From positions 3,534,001-3,598,000 of the forward strand of contig JACTVC010000002.1 of NCBI GenBank assembly GCA_018417955.1: a stretch of DNA of 64,000 nt, written 5' to 3'. This stretch comes from Laccaria trichodermophora. Lineage: Eukaryota; Basidiomycota; Agaricomycetes; Agaricales; Hydnangiaceae. Of this stretch, positions 23,163-36,134 are shown piece after piece. The notes below the pieces were generated by a model, which was given only the letters and a program-made list of their open reading frames with translations, was not told where the DNA came from and made no database searches. Numbering within the stretch: the stretch's first letter is position 1; each line of letters starts with the position of its first letter. The position numbers and the translations under genes were made by a program.

Positions 23163-26100
23163 ATGAACTCGATATCTTGGCTTCGCGAAGTTCTCATACG
23201 GGCTCTGACAACCTCAGAGCCCGAACATGACGAACAAGAACTTTTCGAACAGTTAATGATTCAAAAACCGCGTCTGCTCAAATTGCTTGACGTCGGGCCA
23301 CGCAACCCACAGGAACAACGGGAAGTGGAGTCTGGTAAGTGATGCAGAAACTTGATTCCGTAAAGCTACCAATGTCCTTGTTCTAGGAAAGATCACCATC
23401 AATGGCAAATCCGTCGCCGTTAACTCTGACTTCGCTCGACAAGTAATTTTTCTGTCGCAGCAACTCGACTGTTCGGAACGTTACGTTGCCAGGCTACTGC
23501 ACGATGTCATGTTGAGGAATCCAAATTTGGCGCCTGTGAACTGCATGGAAAACACGGTTGCGGACTTTCACCTATACCGGCGTCATCTCGTTGATTCATT
23601 GCGTTACTTGCTCGACGGCGCAGAAGTTGCTGAAGGAGCCGAAGTCCTCCCAACATACACGCGTTTGGCGAAATTCACCCGAGATTTGCTTGGTGATAGT
23701 GGGTCGGGTAGCGGGGAGTCTGCTGTGGCTTCCGGGCTCGTCAAGGAGATTGAAAAGCTAGACGTCCTCATTGGTAGAGCTGATATTGCGAGGAGGAGTG
23801 CTGGGAGTAATACCATTGCACCCTCGGATCAAGGTGAGCTCACACAGTCCTCTTCTGTGACCTGTAATGCAAACTACGTTCAAGGGAACCCTCAGCTCGG
23901 ATGCGATGCCCTAAATTCGCGCTACGAATCTCTCAATTATGAAAGGCGCTACCTTGCCACTTCTCTATGCTCTATTTCCCGCTTGGGATTCCTTTCCGTG
24001 GAAGAAATTAAACACCTAGTGGACCTGCTTTCTACCAACCCCGCTCACCCTTTACTCTACTACATTCTTACTGCTATCTTTCTTGCGTTCGACCCTTTTG
24101 ACCCGTCGTGTCGTGTAGGGTCATCTCGACAAATGTTGGCCACGGACAATTCGCTTTTGGTGTATATGGCCAAAAAGTTCGCACCATCTACAAGTTGGAG
24201 GGAACCAGGTCTCAAGGCAACCCTCCTTCTCAAGTGGACGATGTTTTTGACAGAGACAAGACACAACGATGCAAGTTTAGAGCACCGAACTGGGTTCACA
24301 ACCGAGGAACTGGAGATACAGGTGTGGAATGCGGTCCAGGGAGATGCTTTCGGCTATCTTGCATACGCGGTGGTACATCTGCAACGTAAGCATGGCAGCG
24401 TGCCCGCAGCCTCTTTAGTTAATTATCCTCCTGCCGAGCAAGAGCAACGGGAGACACCCCCAGACGACTTCAAACTCACTGTCATATCCACATTCGAGAC
24501 GTTGGTCCGTTCTCTGATCACACACGCATCGTCAGAGCTCCGCAAGATTAAACAAAGGCAGGAAGACCTTGTCCTCGCGAGTGCGAGGACTGAACGCAAT
24601 CGAGTTCCATCTCGGTTTGGGTCAAGCCTTGCCCCAGAAGCAGACAAAGCCAGCGCTACCCCACGGCAAGACATCGCTATGTTGTACTCCTTCATTGGTC
24701 TACTGTACGCAGCGCTGCCTACTGAACGGGCTCTCCAATTTTGGGGTGCAGGTCCTTCGTCTGACTCGCATCGTGTCACATATCTTGAATACGTCGAGTC
24801 AACGAGTGGTCGTCTTCCTGCTTTCCTCCAATGGGCGATATGGTCAACGTCCGTACAAGATCTCACAATGTTGGCTGCATTGTATGATATGTTAAGTGGA
24901 CTGGCGAAAGGTCAACAATGCAGCGAGCTCGCGTACAATTTTATGGCGCGAGGTGGGGAAATCCTCCCAGGGAGAATGGGGTCATCTTCGTCTACAGGGC
25001 CATCTGTTTCATGGACTGTTATTTTTTCTCTTCTCGAATCTTGGGCAGCTAGTGCTTCAAATCCACGAGGACAAGCTCAACCACAGCCCCTTGGAATCTC
25101 TCAGTCCTTCGGCTCGTTGCAAAACTACGCCGCCCCTCCGCCGGCTGCTCAACAGGTCACGATTGGTCCCAAAGATGTGCTTCTCTCCCAGTCATTCCTC
25201 CGGCTTCTATCGACGGTAGTGACATACTCGGTTGCCGTGCGAACAGCAATATCCGGACATGCTCATTTCCGTGCCATTCCAACGTTAATTTCCCTTATCC
25301 CTCTTGGCATCCCTCTGGAACTCAAGGGTGCTTTGTTTGAGACCCTTAGTGCATTCTGTGAGCCTGGCGCCGGTGCCCCCGGCGTTGAAATCTGCAAGGC
25401 AGTTTGGACATTAATGGAGCGTCTTGAAGTCATCAACGTCAGAGCTGGTTCAACTAGTGGATTTAGCATGGCGCTGGCAACCAGCAAAGGAGTGGAGCTT
25501 GAGCTTGAACAAATCGAGTCTGTGCATAGGTTATACCCTGCCACTATCCCTTTCCTCAAACTTCTCAGCACTGCCATTCACACATCCAAGCGCATGCCGT
25601 TGAGCGATCAAGCGGCGGGCTTGGAGCCCTCCAATACAATCCCGGAATCGCTGGGACAACCGTACCGCATCCCAGGCCTTGGACCCTTTACTTCTTTTGT
25701 CATCGACATAGTCTTCGCCAATATTCCGAACCGCGAATACGCCCAGCCCTCTGACAGGTGGAAGACGAATGACCTCTGTTTATGCTACATTGAAAGAGCG
25801 CTTGCAAGTTTCAACCTTGAGTCGTTGGTAGCTGCTCCTGAAGATGTTCCTATCAAAGGAGAATCACTCGTACCCTTGCTTATTCATCCTGGTTATGACA
25901 TTATGAAACGCCTCTTGACCAACTCGCCCCTCCAAAGTAGCCTTCTGACCTACATAATCGAGGGCATTGGCGGCTTTGAGAAAGACGTTCCCAACGAAGA
26001 ACCTTTCTTCCTGACAACTATGATCCGAGTGCTGAGGATTGTTCACCGCGTCCTGGAGATTCAAGACATTTTCCTAGATGTTCTAATACCTCTTTTGTCT

Positions 26101-29100
26101 GACTTCAACAATAGCGCTACTTTTGTTGGCCAAGTTAATTCTCGGTCATCTTTCACTCGTTTCGATCAAGCACTTTCTTTTGGGCCGCAATATGCCCCCG
26201 CACTGGCTGCCTATATGACATTCGCTACATACTCGGAAGTCGTTCTACTGTCCATTAAAATCATCACTATCCTCTCGACTTCCACATTCTTCTCCAACTT
26301 GGTAGCCCTTGTTGAAAGGAGCGGCGATTCAGATAGGATACTTGGAGGCTTCATGCATGTGATTGGTAGCGAGTCGATGGAAGACGTCTTGGAGGCTGAA
26401 GCAGTTACTGAACAAATCACCGGTGCTGGAGCTCCTGATAACAGTGAAATCCCGGACGCACTCAAACAAGCTACCAGACTTGCAGCCCTTGACTTGTTAA
26501 TCCAAGACACAGCATCCCATCGACCATACCCGAATATTGCTCACTTCCTGCTCTTTGGCAGCGTAAATGGCGAGTATCAGATTCAAGACCCACATGCTCT
26601 TGGGGCGCAGCGGACGAGCATCCATGTTTTACTTGATCTTGTCAATGCTGGGGTTCCTAGGTCGAAGGGTAAGCGGAAAGAGCAGGTTCAAGAAGGCGCT
26701 CAGGTTGAACCCTTATTCAAGAGTCTCCCTGCGTTGGCGGAGCGTTGCTACCACGTCGTCTATCAGCTGTGTGTCCACCCTCGAACATCAGAGTTCACCA
26801 TGCGATATCTGCGTACGCGAGAAGACTTCTTTGCCCGGCAATTAGCGCGTGTACCTTCACAAGCGCCTTTGACGCTGCAAGAGCCTCCTATACAGGTCAT
26901 CTATGGTGACGGGTCGAGAATCATTACTACAGTGACCTCATTGAGCTCGTTCATTCGCCTGCGTTCCTTCATATTCGACCTGGTGGCTCTGGAGCTACAT
27001 GTCTTGACGAGCAGAAACCACTTCAAGGGCGTTTTGGAAATCTTGGAAATACTGTTTGGTACAGATTTCGAATACGAGGAGGAATATGACTTCCCCACCT
27101 TCCATGAGGTTGGGCAGTCACAGATGCGCATCATTGATTTTTTCCAGTCTCTGACGTTCGAGTGGTCTGACAGCCTCTCTGTCGAGCCTGTTACCCTTCA
27201 ATTCTTGGCGCAATTTAATCTTCAAGCATGCGTTCGAAAAGACGCAGCTGGGTGTGAGATCGTAGACCGGATCGCTCTGCTACAACTATTGGCGGCTGCA
27301 AAGCGTGCACTACATGCTCAAGGCAGCATTGTCACTGCTGCTCATGGTGATCAGCTGTCTAGGGAAACGACATACATCTTAGAAAGTTGCGCTGTGGAGA
27401 ACCATCGCAGGAAGGTATCGCATTCCCTCGTCAGCGGGTTTGAAGCCTGGAGACGATTGCTTGACCTGGCTCTGACGAAGTGCTTTGATCGATTGCCTCA
27501 TGACCATAGAGAGAACATGCTCTTCGATTTGCTGCATGTCCTCCCTGCTGCGATCCGCTCACCCAATATCGAAGTATCGACAGCCGTCTTGCTTTCTGAA
27601 ACGGTTCTCTCCCTGATAACCAAACTACGCGAAGACCGACAACAACATCTCATCCTTCAGTCTGCGGGAGGTGACACCGAATCGGGCTCCCTGCCAGCAG
27701 AGCGACTGTACAACATCCTGCGAAATGTTCTTCAAGGAATTTTAGACAATAACCATCTTGAACTCGTCCGGGGCAATCTCTATGCCGCACTCATTAATTT
27801 CATTCACCTCATCGGATCACCTAATGAAACTCAGTTGATCGAAGCTCAACGCAAAGGATTTTCCATGTCATTCTCAACAACAGGAAGTGATAGTTTGATT
27901 AGCAGCAGTCAGGCGCTCGTCCCACTGGACAAGACTGGACGCTCGCAGAGTTACCCATCATCACTCGAATCTGGATGTTTGGCTGTCATGAAACCTACTT
28001 TAGAGCGCCTTGTGACCGCGATTTCAAGAGATGCTATAGATGGAACAGAAGTTTGGAAGACGGTGGCATTCATGCTGTTAGATGCAACAGTCCAGCTGTC
28101 TGGTCTTGAAAAGCAGCACATTGTCCTCTCGGTTTTGAATAGACACGGTATTCTATCAAACTTCGTGCACGGGATCAAGGAGGCAGATACTCGGTTACAG
28201 TCTGTTCTCAAGCCAGATCCAGGTACGTTTTGCAACCACCTCATTTGTTCGCCCTCTGACTGCGCCTACAGATGACTTGAATCCTCTCTACGTTTACGAG
28301 GCTAAAATGTCACTGTTTATTCGGATGGCTCAGACACGTTCTGGTGCTGAACGCTTATTGGACTCGCAGTTGATCCCCATCCTGGCTCAATGCGACTACC
28401 TTGACGCAAGACCAGAAGCTGATCAGACTTTCCTGGGTGGGTTGCTGCCCATGAACGTTGACTGGTCTCTTTCTAACTCTTATTGTAGATCAAGATTCGT
28501 TCTTGCCTTCTGCCGTGCAACGTTATCACCAGCTCTTCATGCCTGCGCTTCAAGTTATTGATGCAATTACCGTGATTCTTGGAAGCAAGCATACGACCGC
28601 CTCAAAACAGGCAAGTGCTCCTCTAAGTCTATCTTCATCCTGTGCTGATCTTAGTTGCAGGCCCAAGACTTCCTTTTGAGTCATGGCGCAACAATCACGA
28701 TCCTGTTGAAGAACCAGGATGAATACCTGACCTCCTCGTTACTGGAAGAGATTCACCTAATCTTGACGTTGTGCAGCAATGTTCTGCCTTCCGTACCATC
28801 CACTGAGCTGGTAAACGAACTCGAATATAACATTTTATGTCGTTTTGATTGTTGTTTTGACAGCTTTCTCCCAACTCTGGTTTTGGAGCAATTCATGCAG
28901 CAATTCTCAGCCTGTCGACAAGATACCTGATACAAGGAAGAGGTTCCATCCGCGTCATTCCCCAGACAGACCAAGAACATCAGGCAGCTAAAACTCGAGC
29001 ACTTGGTACGACCGATGACCTCTCCTTGTCATCTTTTCTCTCAATTCTGAATAGGCTTCGCGTCTGAGTCGAAATTCGATGTCAGCGTTCGCAGAAAGCA

Positions 29101-30098
29101 GCGGCTTCTACGTAAAAGCATGGTCACATACATCGGTGCGGCGAGCAATTTCACAGGCGAGTAGCTTCTGTTTTGCCGTCCTTCGTCACTCCTAACATCA
29201 TTTATGACTCTAGAACCCGAGATTACTTTGGTGTTGTCTCCCATAACACTTACTCCTCGGCGCGACGACAGGGATTCTCACTTCTCTGGTCTGTTTTTAT
29301 ACTAAACGCTGTGGAAGCTCAAACCTAATGGTTGCCTGATATAGCAACCGTTCCTACTGTCGGCGATACCCTTGCCGCCCTGGATGATCTCTGCAACGAC
29401 TTGGGGGAAGTCTTGAAGCAGATTTCAGATATCAGCGCTGAGCTATCGAATAAGGAGCATATCGGCCTTGATAGTGCAGAAGAGGTAGGGTCCTATCGTT
29501 ACTTCGATGGTGCAGACCACTGAGGTTTTATTCTAGATTCTTCGTGACATAGATTCATCCCTTTTACAGGACCTTGATGTCGAGCAAAAACGGGTTTTAA
29601 TATGTCAAGAATTCGAGCGTATGCAACGCATTGCTCGGATGGACGCTAAAGTTCTGCTTGGTAAGGTCGCTCTTGTAAGACTGACATTCTCGGAGTTAAC
29701 CAACCACCCACAGACACGACAGAGATGCTCCTTCTTCTAATCTGGCGTCATCTAGAGTACTACTCACAACCACGGTACATGAATGCCATGCCAGTCAAAG
29801 TATCAGTGTCGAACGCGATGCGACTCTTGGCTACTGCTGAACCGGAGGCTTTTCGAGCTGAGATGGGGGCGAAACTTGCACCGGCGTTGGAACGGCTGGC
29901 TTCACTCGATTTGGTACGTTCGACCTATGTGGTGGGCATGCTCGTGAATGATAACATGTATTTTTTTGAATGTAGGATTACCAGTCATTTGGGCAAGACT
30001 GGCAAGGCAACCAGGGATATATTGAGATCATGTGTCGCAGGTTACGGGATAGTGCTGGATTGCACGATGAAACAGTGCAAGGTCGGGCAGGTGGTTAG
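23163..30098 (+). CDS. NUP192: Inner-ring nucleoporin Nup192/NUP205
   Basis: A large alpha-solenoid scaffold of the nuclear pore inner ring that binds Nic96, Nup53 and other linkers. The start at 23163 gives MNSISWLREVLIRAL. The N-terminal block IQKPRLLKLLDVGPRNPQEQ then GKITINGKSVAVNSDFARQV matches the family signature, where a short loop reads K-x-T-x-N-G. After one intron, an uninterrupted exon runs from about 23385 to about 28222 and encodes roughly 1,600 residues, unusual next to the intron-rich neighbours. The 3' part is broken by at least seven short introns, with segments such as YEAKMSLFIRMAQTRSGAER and LTLCSNVLPSVPS. The C-terminal exon reads DYQSFGQDWQGNQGYIEIMC and stops at 30096-30098. 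Predicted length is about 2,050 residues, fitting the family. It is convergent with SFT2. Confidence 0.93.
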
Positions 30099-30278
30099 AA
30101 GTTGACGATTGTACCGTACAGATCCTAAAAATTCTTCAACGTTTATTTATTTCTCGATTCAGGAGCACATAAATATCCTTATTTTGATGATAAGGCTTCT
30201 CCGCGGGCATAATATGGATATCATAAATTAGATGAGCAAGCCTGCTTCATACATGCCATTTGGTCAGAACGTACACAA

Positions 30279-31222
30279 CTACCTGGGTAAAAGACTTCCA
30301 GCGCCCCGTAGAGCCAACGAGCCACCCATCCGCAGCGTCTGTGTCCCTCCTGGGAAGTACGCTAGCACATACGAAACGAGAGCAACCACCTGTCGTACAA
30401 AAATAAATAAGGAAAGGACGATTCGTTGACCACGACATACCTGGACCACCCCAGACACCAAAGAACCAAGCCATGAGTGAGCCTGACATCCAAGAAAGGT
30501 CAATAACTATTTGAAATCAAGAATAGTGATACATACACCAAGTGAAAAGTATAACGTCAGTCCAAGACTCCCGAAGTAAACAGCAGAGAATGGTAGGCGC
30601 TCCTTGGACACGAGGTGTTTTATGTGGTTTATAGGACCTACTAAAACAGAGAATCTGAAATGTGTGTGAGCATCAATGCTCTCATGATACAAAGCATGAC
30701 TGACCCGAACATGACGAGCAGACTACCCAAGCTGATGGCGCACATCAATACTTCATCTGTCAAAGACACCGCTCTAGAAATTACCTGAAGGCGAGGGCGA
30801 ATTTTGCTGGGCTGAAGGGTAGAATGATAGAATCGAAAACATGGCGAGATGGGAAAAAGTGCTCACCGAATGGCAAGAAATGGAAGTGTTAGGAACGCGA
30901 CGAAGAAGCAGACCGCAGCACCAATTAAGCATACGCCAAAACCCAACAACCTAGCAAGCGTCCGCCGTCAATGGTGGGGTTCAAGTATAGGGATAACTAC
31001 ACACCGCTCCCATCTCGACAATGCAAACCATGCCTCCTCCTCGTTGGATTGCTCACTGGACCGCAGTGGGATGTAGTCTCCGGCGACGGCGTTGTAGAAA
31101 CGAGAAAATGGATTTGCGGCTTGAGGGGCTGGCTGCTGCTGCTGAGAGTCATCGGTGGCGCCTCGAGCCCACCGAAATTGGGATAAATTGTTGCGGAAAC
31201 TCTGTTCTGACGATGGAGGCAT
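30279..31222 (-). CDS. SFT2: SFT2-like vesicle transport protein
   Basis: A four-helix membrane protein of the Got1/Sft2 family that assists fusion of endosome-derived vesicles with the Golgi. The start at 31222 gives MPPSSEQSFRNNLSQFRWAR. A Gln/Pro-rich cytosolic part precedes EEEAWFALSRWERLLGFGVC. The transmembrane helices include CLIGAAVCFFVAFLTLPFLA, a helix after RPAKFALAFSLGSLLVMFG, PFSAVYFGSLGLTLYFSLG, and VVALVSYVLAYFPGG. The Arg-Pro-Ala-Lys-Phe and NHIKHLVSKERLPFSA blocks are family hallmarks. Five or so short introns interrupt it. The C-terminal residue is uncertain, because the stop at 30279-30281 overlaps a possible donor (GTAGTT), so a further short exon cannot be excluded. Confidence 0.92.
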
Positions 31223-31351
31223 GATGAAGTTGGGGAGGAGGAGCCTAAAGGCTTCTAGTAAATAAGCACATACATTGTAACATACTCGTACATACAAAAA
31301 CATTGACAAGTGGCCTCGAAAAATCTATGTTTACCGCGCGGTACTGGCCTT

Positions 31352-33335
31352 CTATGCGGACCACCATCTATTCAAATCCTCCCATGCATTCGTGACAGCA
31401 GCTACCACCCCAACCTCCATTGCTTTTGCGAAGTATCGACCTAAAATGCCTTCCTCAGGTGCATCTCGTACCCCAAGAGCGTGGGTATGCCGACGCTGCA
31501 ACCGCCTCGAATCGCGCCGTTCTGGAAGATTTGTATATGCCTCTGTCCTCATTGTGGCTGATTTGACGGGAGCCTTCGGCGGTAGCGATCCCGCTTTGGT
31601 CGGCACGGAAGAGGCGTCTTGTAGGGGAACAATGGGAGTTACAACTGCCATGGTAGGTTTCGTGCTTTCGGACGGAGCGATTACCGGAGGGGCGACCTTT
31701 CGTTCCAAAGGAACAGCAACTGAAGAAGAGGCGTTGTTTTTAGGAGAATTGGTAGTCGAATAAGATTCCTGCCTTGGAGGTGCATGAGGGATCGAGGGGG
31801 GCGCTTTCCTTGAGGGAGTTCTCGACACTGAAGAAAAGGGTTTTGGCAAAGGAGGAACAGACGGGACTGGGTTGTTTATAGGAACAACACTTGTCGTGGT
31901 GGTCGCGTTTCGGGAAGGAGGACGAGGAACAGAAGGTGGAGTACTTGAGGGGTTCACAGAAGCTGGGACATTCTTTGAAGGAGAACGCAATATCGAAGGT
32001 CGCACATTGGCCGAAGGAGCAATGGGCGCTGACGAGGGCATGTTGCTTGAGATAATGCTTCCACCGCCTGCTAGTGTGGTGGTGGCGTTTCTCGAAGGAG
32101 GTCGAGGAACTGAGGAGTTCACAGGCCTCGTGGAAGGAGACTCAATCCCGTTTCTTGAGGAAGGACGGGGGGGCACGGTTTTCGTATTTCGGGAGGGGGG
32201 GCGAGGTGTTTCGACGATATCTTTCCCCGAAATGACATGCGAGGTGGCGCTAGGTAACTGCGCAGAAGAAATTTTCTGCGTCTCTTCCTTCAACCGCGAT
32301 ACCTTTTCTCGCAATTCTTTCACTTCGTCGTCGAGCTCCTGGATGCCCTCGTCGTTACCCTGTTTAACTGCCTCCAACTCCTCCATCAACGTTCGCATAT
32401 CCTCTTCATGTCGCCTAACTTGTTCAGCGATTTCGCTCTGGAGTGCTCGCCCCGCCTCCGTCTCTGAGAGTCGCTTTCCCCCCTCCACCATCTCTTTCTG
32501 AATGAGTAGTGGGATAGCCGGCTTCCCCACTAGAAAATTCAGTATCTCCATTGCAGACTCTTTGGTACGCATGTATCGCACCAGTGGTGCTCCTGCATCG
32601 ATAACTGGCTTGAAAAATGCTTCTTTTGTTTTTAGCTCCGTTTCTCGACCTTCTCCTACCGCCTGCTTGACTTCACTCCATCGTGTTGTCGCGAGAACGA
32701 CATTGGCCAATGCGGCAGAACCACAAAGCTTTTGGAACATCACGAAATTTCGCTTCGAAATGGCTCCCATTCGCACATCTGAAATGCGATGAAAATAAAT
32801 CAATCCGCTCAATTTCCGTCCATTCCTGTATCTGAAAAATCCTTGCCATCAGTTTCGACCTATCATCGTTATTAAAAGGTACCCACTCATTCGCAAGAAA
32901 GGTCGCGATCGTGTTCAACACTTCGGCATCGCTTTTCGACGAATCATCGAACCCAGGGGTGTCTATGAGACGGATGCGGCGCCCCTGAAGCTCGAACGGC
33001 TCGGAGAGTTCGACACTTTCCGTACAAGATTCGAGGCTACTCCCCACGCGAAGTGTTGAATTACTCGCAAGGTTTATGAACTAATTTCAGTATTGAGTGG
33101 ATCTGGTCTTGCAATTTTAAATCCCACGTTTACATACGGAGGACTTTCCTGCTCCGCTCCTCCCCATTACTCTGGAATTACGACTTAGCATGGATTCAAC
33201 GATTGAACATGATACGCACATTATACGGATTTCCTCATCGTTTACGGGTTGTTTTGGTGGCGCTTTGGCTTTCTCGATCTGACCAGCAGATGGCCTCCTG
33301 GTGCTCATAGTACCCCTATGTACGGTTTGCGTCAT
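31352..33335 (-). CDS. AIG1-like GTPase 1 with RPPSRN repeat tail
   Basis: A TRAFAC-class GTPase of the AIG1/GIMAP-like group expanded in Agaricomycetes; function unknown. Start is 33335, or 33308 (MSTRRPSAGQ). The P-loop VMGRSGAGKSS is encoded alone in a 34-nt exon at 33138-33171. Switch II is LIDTPGFDDSS. Later blocks are GRKLSGLIYFHRISDVRMG, NFVMFQKLCGSAALANVVLA and TTRWSEV. A coiled coil follows (RRHEEDMRTLMEELEAVKQ), then about 190 disordered residues with at least six degenerate copies of R-P-P-S-R-N, and a C-terminal LQRRHTHALGVRDAPEEG and NAWEDLNRWW motif. Predicted length is about 600 residues. It is the only cluster GTPase on this strand and lies 413 bp beyond the 3' end of the caspase gene. 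Confidence 0.85.
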
Positions 33336-33748
33336 TGTTTCTCTGGGCGATAAGGCTATGCAAGTCGAACAACGGTGGCCTGTTTAGCTTCGGTTCGCGC
33401 CTGAGGATGTCCTCGTAGTTGTGGAAGTGTGGTTGAATCATAGAAGTCCGCACCTTATAAACTCAGTGCCTCAAGGCGTGAACGCGTGAACGTTTGAACC
33501 AGGACGATGGCGTGTAGGGTAGATTGGGATGTTCTGGACCCTGGATTTCACGGATTGTTCCCTACCGTTCCGTGTTCACGTACAACTACATGCGGCCAAT
33601 CAATGTCAACCTCGTCGTCTGTCAAACCGTTTCCGAATGATTCACTCTTAATAAGTCGCTAGAACTGCCTCATAAACCCTTCCCATTCATATCGTACCAT
33701 TCACAGAACACATTCTTGGGCGTTTCAGAAATACTGGCCGAGGCCGCC
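33336..33748. promoter_or_regulatory. Probable promoter region of GTPase 1
   Basis: This 413-bp gap separates the caspase gene's stop from the start of GTPase 1, both minus strand, so it should contain the GTPase 1 promoter. On the minus strand a TATAA-like stretch (TTTATAAGG) lies near 33460. The TAAGCGCC octamer found upstream of the other three GTPases is not present here. Confidence 0.35.
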
Positions 33749-36134
33749 TTAATTTATTTCCGCCATCGCCTTCTTCCAAGCTAGCCGATTACTCCTCAAC
33801 TGCTCTTCAAATACCCCTTGCTCCTGTGCACAGCGCTTGACGTCTTGCTGAATTTGCTGACAGTCTCGTTCCAATCGTTTAGTAGCCTCGCGAGCAGCAT
33901 CTTTGTTCTTCCGCAACGTTTCTAGATCGGACTTGAGCTTACGCATGTCTTCTTGATGCTGAACTTTGAAAAGGTCGATGTCACGACGGATGTCGGAGGC
34001 ACCATCAGCCGCTGGCGGCGATGCAGCCTCATGAGCCTCGGCTACAGGTTTAGCATGCCTGCGCTGAACCAAGGGAATGAATATGACATCCCAAAAGCGA
34101 GGAGGCGAAACCTTCGCTTTCTTCATCGCACGAGACGCATCACGAAAGGGTGACTCCTGTTCAATCTCAGAGAAATCGACATATTGACTTGAGATGAATA
34201 GTTTCAGAAACCCGACTTCTAGATTCTGGGTGGGGTCGTCGATCGTGTACCGACGAGCGGCATGTCCCCCTGAGCCGTAACCGATGGGGAGCTCTTGATC
34301 CTTCTTCAGGGGAGGGTCTGCCGTGTGCTCACCAGCGGAAGGGGGCTGATATAAGGACGCTGTTTCTTCACTCAGTATCGACGACCGAATGACTGAGAAA
34401 ACGGCTCACAGATGCTAAGATCGCAATTGTCAAAGAAAAAGAAGTAGGGGTACAGGTCCAGCGGGCTGTTATTGATGATCTTGAATCCGTACAAAGCCTC
34501 GCCAACAACCAAATCGATCCCAGCACCCGGGACGTTAAGATTTGCACCGTCCCGCACCATTTCGTGGTTCCCGTCCTCTCGGAGTCTAAAGAACTCTACA
34601 ACAACTTTTTCTCCAAGTGGTACCTTTTCGAACTTGGGAGGTGTTACGTTAGTTCGGCGAAAATGGTACGAATAATGAGCTATGCCGCAAAGAACAGAAT
34701 GGATCGCATCGACGTCTTGATCGACGGTTTTCGGAAGTCGAGTAAGCCCATACTGCGTAACTCTGGGATCATGCGTATCGAATGCGATCTTGTTCCCCAC
34801 AACCACCGCACTGATCTCTGCGGCTCCCAAATCGGACAATGTGATTTCCATACGCTGAGAAGAAGTGAGGGCGGACTGCTTCAAAACGGCCTCCCGAACA
34901 CATGAAACCTCTTCTGGCGCATACAGTCGGAGGACCTGCTTCTTACCCCAGCCAACCTGGACCGCCAAGGTAGGGGTTTTGTCGCGCTTTGGATGAGAAA
35001 GCAGGGATGCGCTAGAATGAAATTGACCAATTTGAGAGACATCCACAGCCCCCAGACACTCCAGCTTGTTGTCGTAAGCCTCGTGGCTTTCCCAAAGCTC
35101 AAACGTCGCACCAATCGTAATGCCGTGTATAACCCCTGCTTCGATTTTGAGTTCGTTGTCTTGAGTTTTGACGTTGTACACTGTGCGCCGGCGGGTAGGT
35201 GCTTTGGAGTCAAATAAGAAACGATGTTGTTTCACCCCTTCGCACTGCGGGTTTTGCCTGGATGCGCGTTAGACGGACGTCGTGTTCTAATGTGAGAACT
35301 TAGCTAACATCGGTAAGGCATCGATCCGACGAAGAAGATCAGTGTAAGATATTTTGTCGGTGCAAACCGTGGCCAATGTTGCAAGCAAAGCCGTGGTAAA
35401 GGCGCCACGTCCCTTTGCCTCACGAGCAACTTCATTAGAGTTGCATGCTGCAAAAAGGACGTGTGATTCAAGGCCATGGTTTAGAAAACCTGCAGCCAGC
35501 TTGACCCCCCGCGTATTACCATCCCCTGTTAAGAGCTTGGCGTCGAGATCTTTGGGAAGCTGTTTTTCGTAGTCGAAGCCGCGCGTTGAGACGACTGAGG
35601 AATCCCCACGAGTACCAGAGCCCGAATGACAGCAATCAAAAATGACGGTCTGCGAAAAAGTAATTCTGTGTCTTATCACCATCTGAGGAATGAAACACAT
35701 ACAATATTATCTCCTGTTTTATCCGCAATTTTCGTGATCAAGGTCCCTATGGTTTTATCAGGGATACCATGTATATCTTTGATACCACAGTCGACGGGGA
35801 CCAGCATTTGAATCTTGCCGTCTTCTGTATGCCAATCTCTGGGAGCCGTGGCCCATGAGCCATGACCAGCATAATATATCAAAATTGGATCTCCTCGCTG
35901 AATCGCAGAATTATCAGCCAGATGTTGGAATGCTCCAACGATTGCACTCCTCGTTGCTTGAGAATCGAGTAGAATTGTCATCTGGGACTCCGGGACATCC
36001 AACTCATTGAGTAGAAATTTGCGGATTGCCTCCGCGTCTGGAACGGCGCCTTTGAGATCGGGAATCGTTACATCCTGATAGACATTAATGCCTATGATAA
36101 GGGCAAAAAGACGGGGTACGGTCCTATATAACAA
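33749..36134 (-). CDS. Caspase-domain (peptidase C14) protein with coiled-coil tail
   Basis: A metacaspase-like cysteine peptidase of about 730 residues. The p20-like domain begins LFALIIGINVYQDVTIPDLK and has AIRKFLLNELDVPESQMTIL, the catalytic His in ILIYYAGHGSWATAPRDW, and the catalytic Cys in VIFDCCHSGSG, so both dyad residues are present. FAACNSNEVAREAKGRGAFT follows, which fungal proteins of this type share. A beta-rich middle includes EALYGFKIINNSPLDLYPYF, then PPSAGEHTADPPLKKDQELP and VGFLKLFISSQYVDFSEIEQ. The last 80 residues are a coiled coil (HQEDMRKLKSDLETLR to RSNRLAWKKAMAEIN) resembling the coiled coils of the neighbouring GTPases. The first exon is not certain: the caspase exon begins at an acceptor near 36121, and a candidate 54-nt exon at about 36299-36353 (MAVLCSCLPRGQ) joins in phase. 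It is divergent from GTPase 2. Confidence 0.88.

Noticed and set aside
31392..32501. Long plus-strand open frames opposite GTPase 1
   Set aside because: They mirror the low-complexity RPPSRN tail and lack a plausible family; the minus strand has the G domain and introns.
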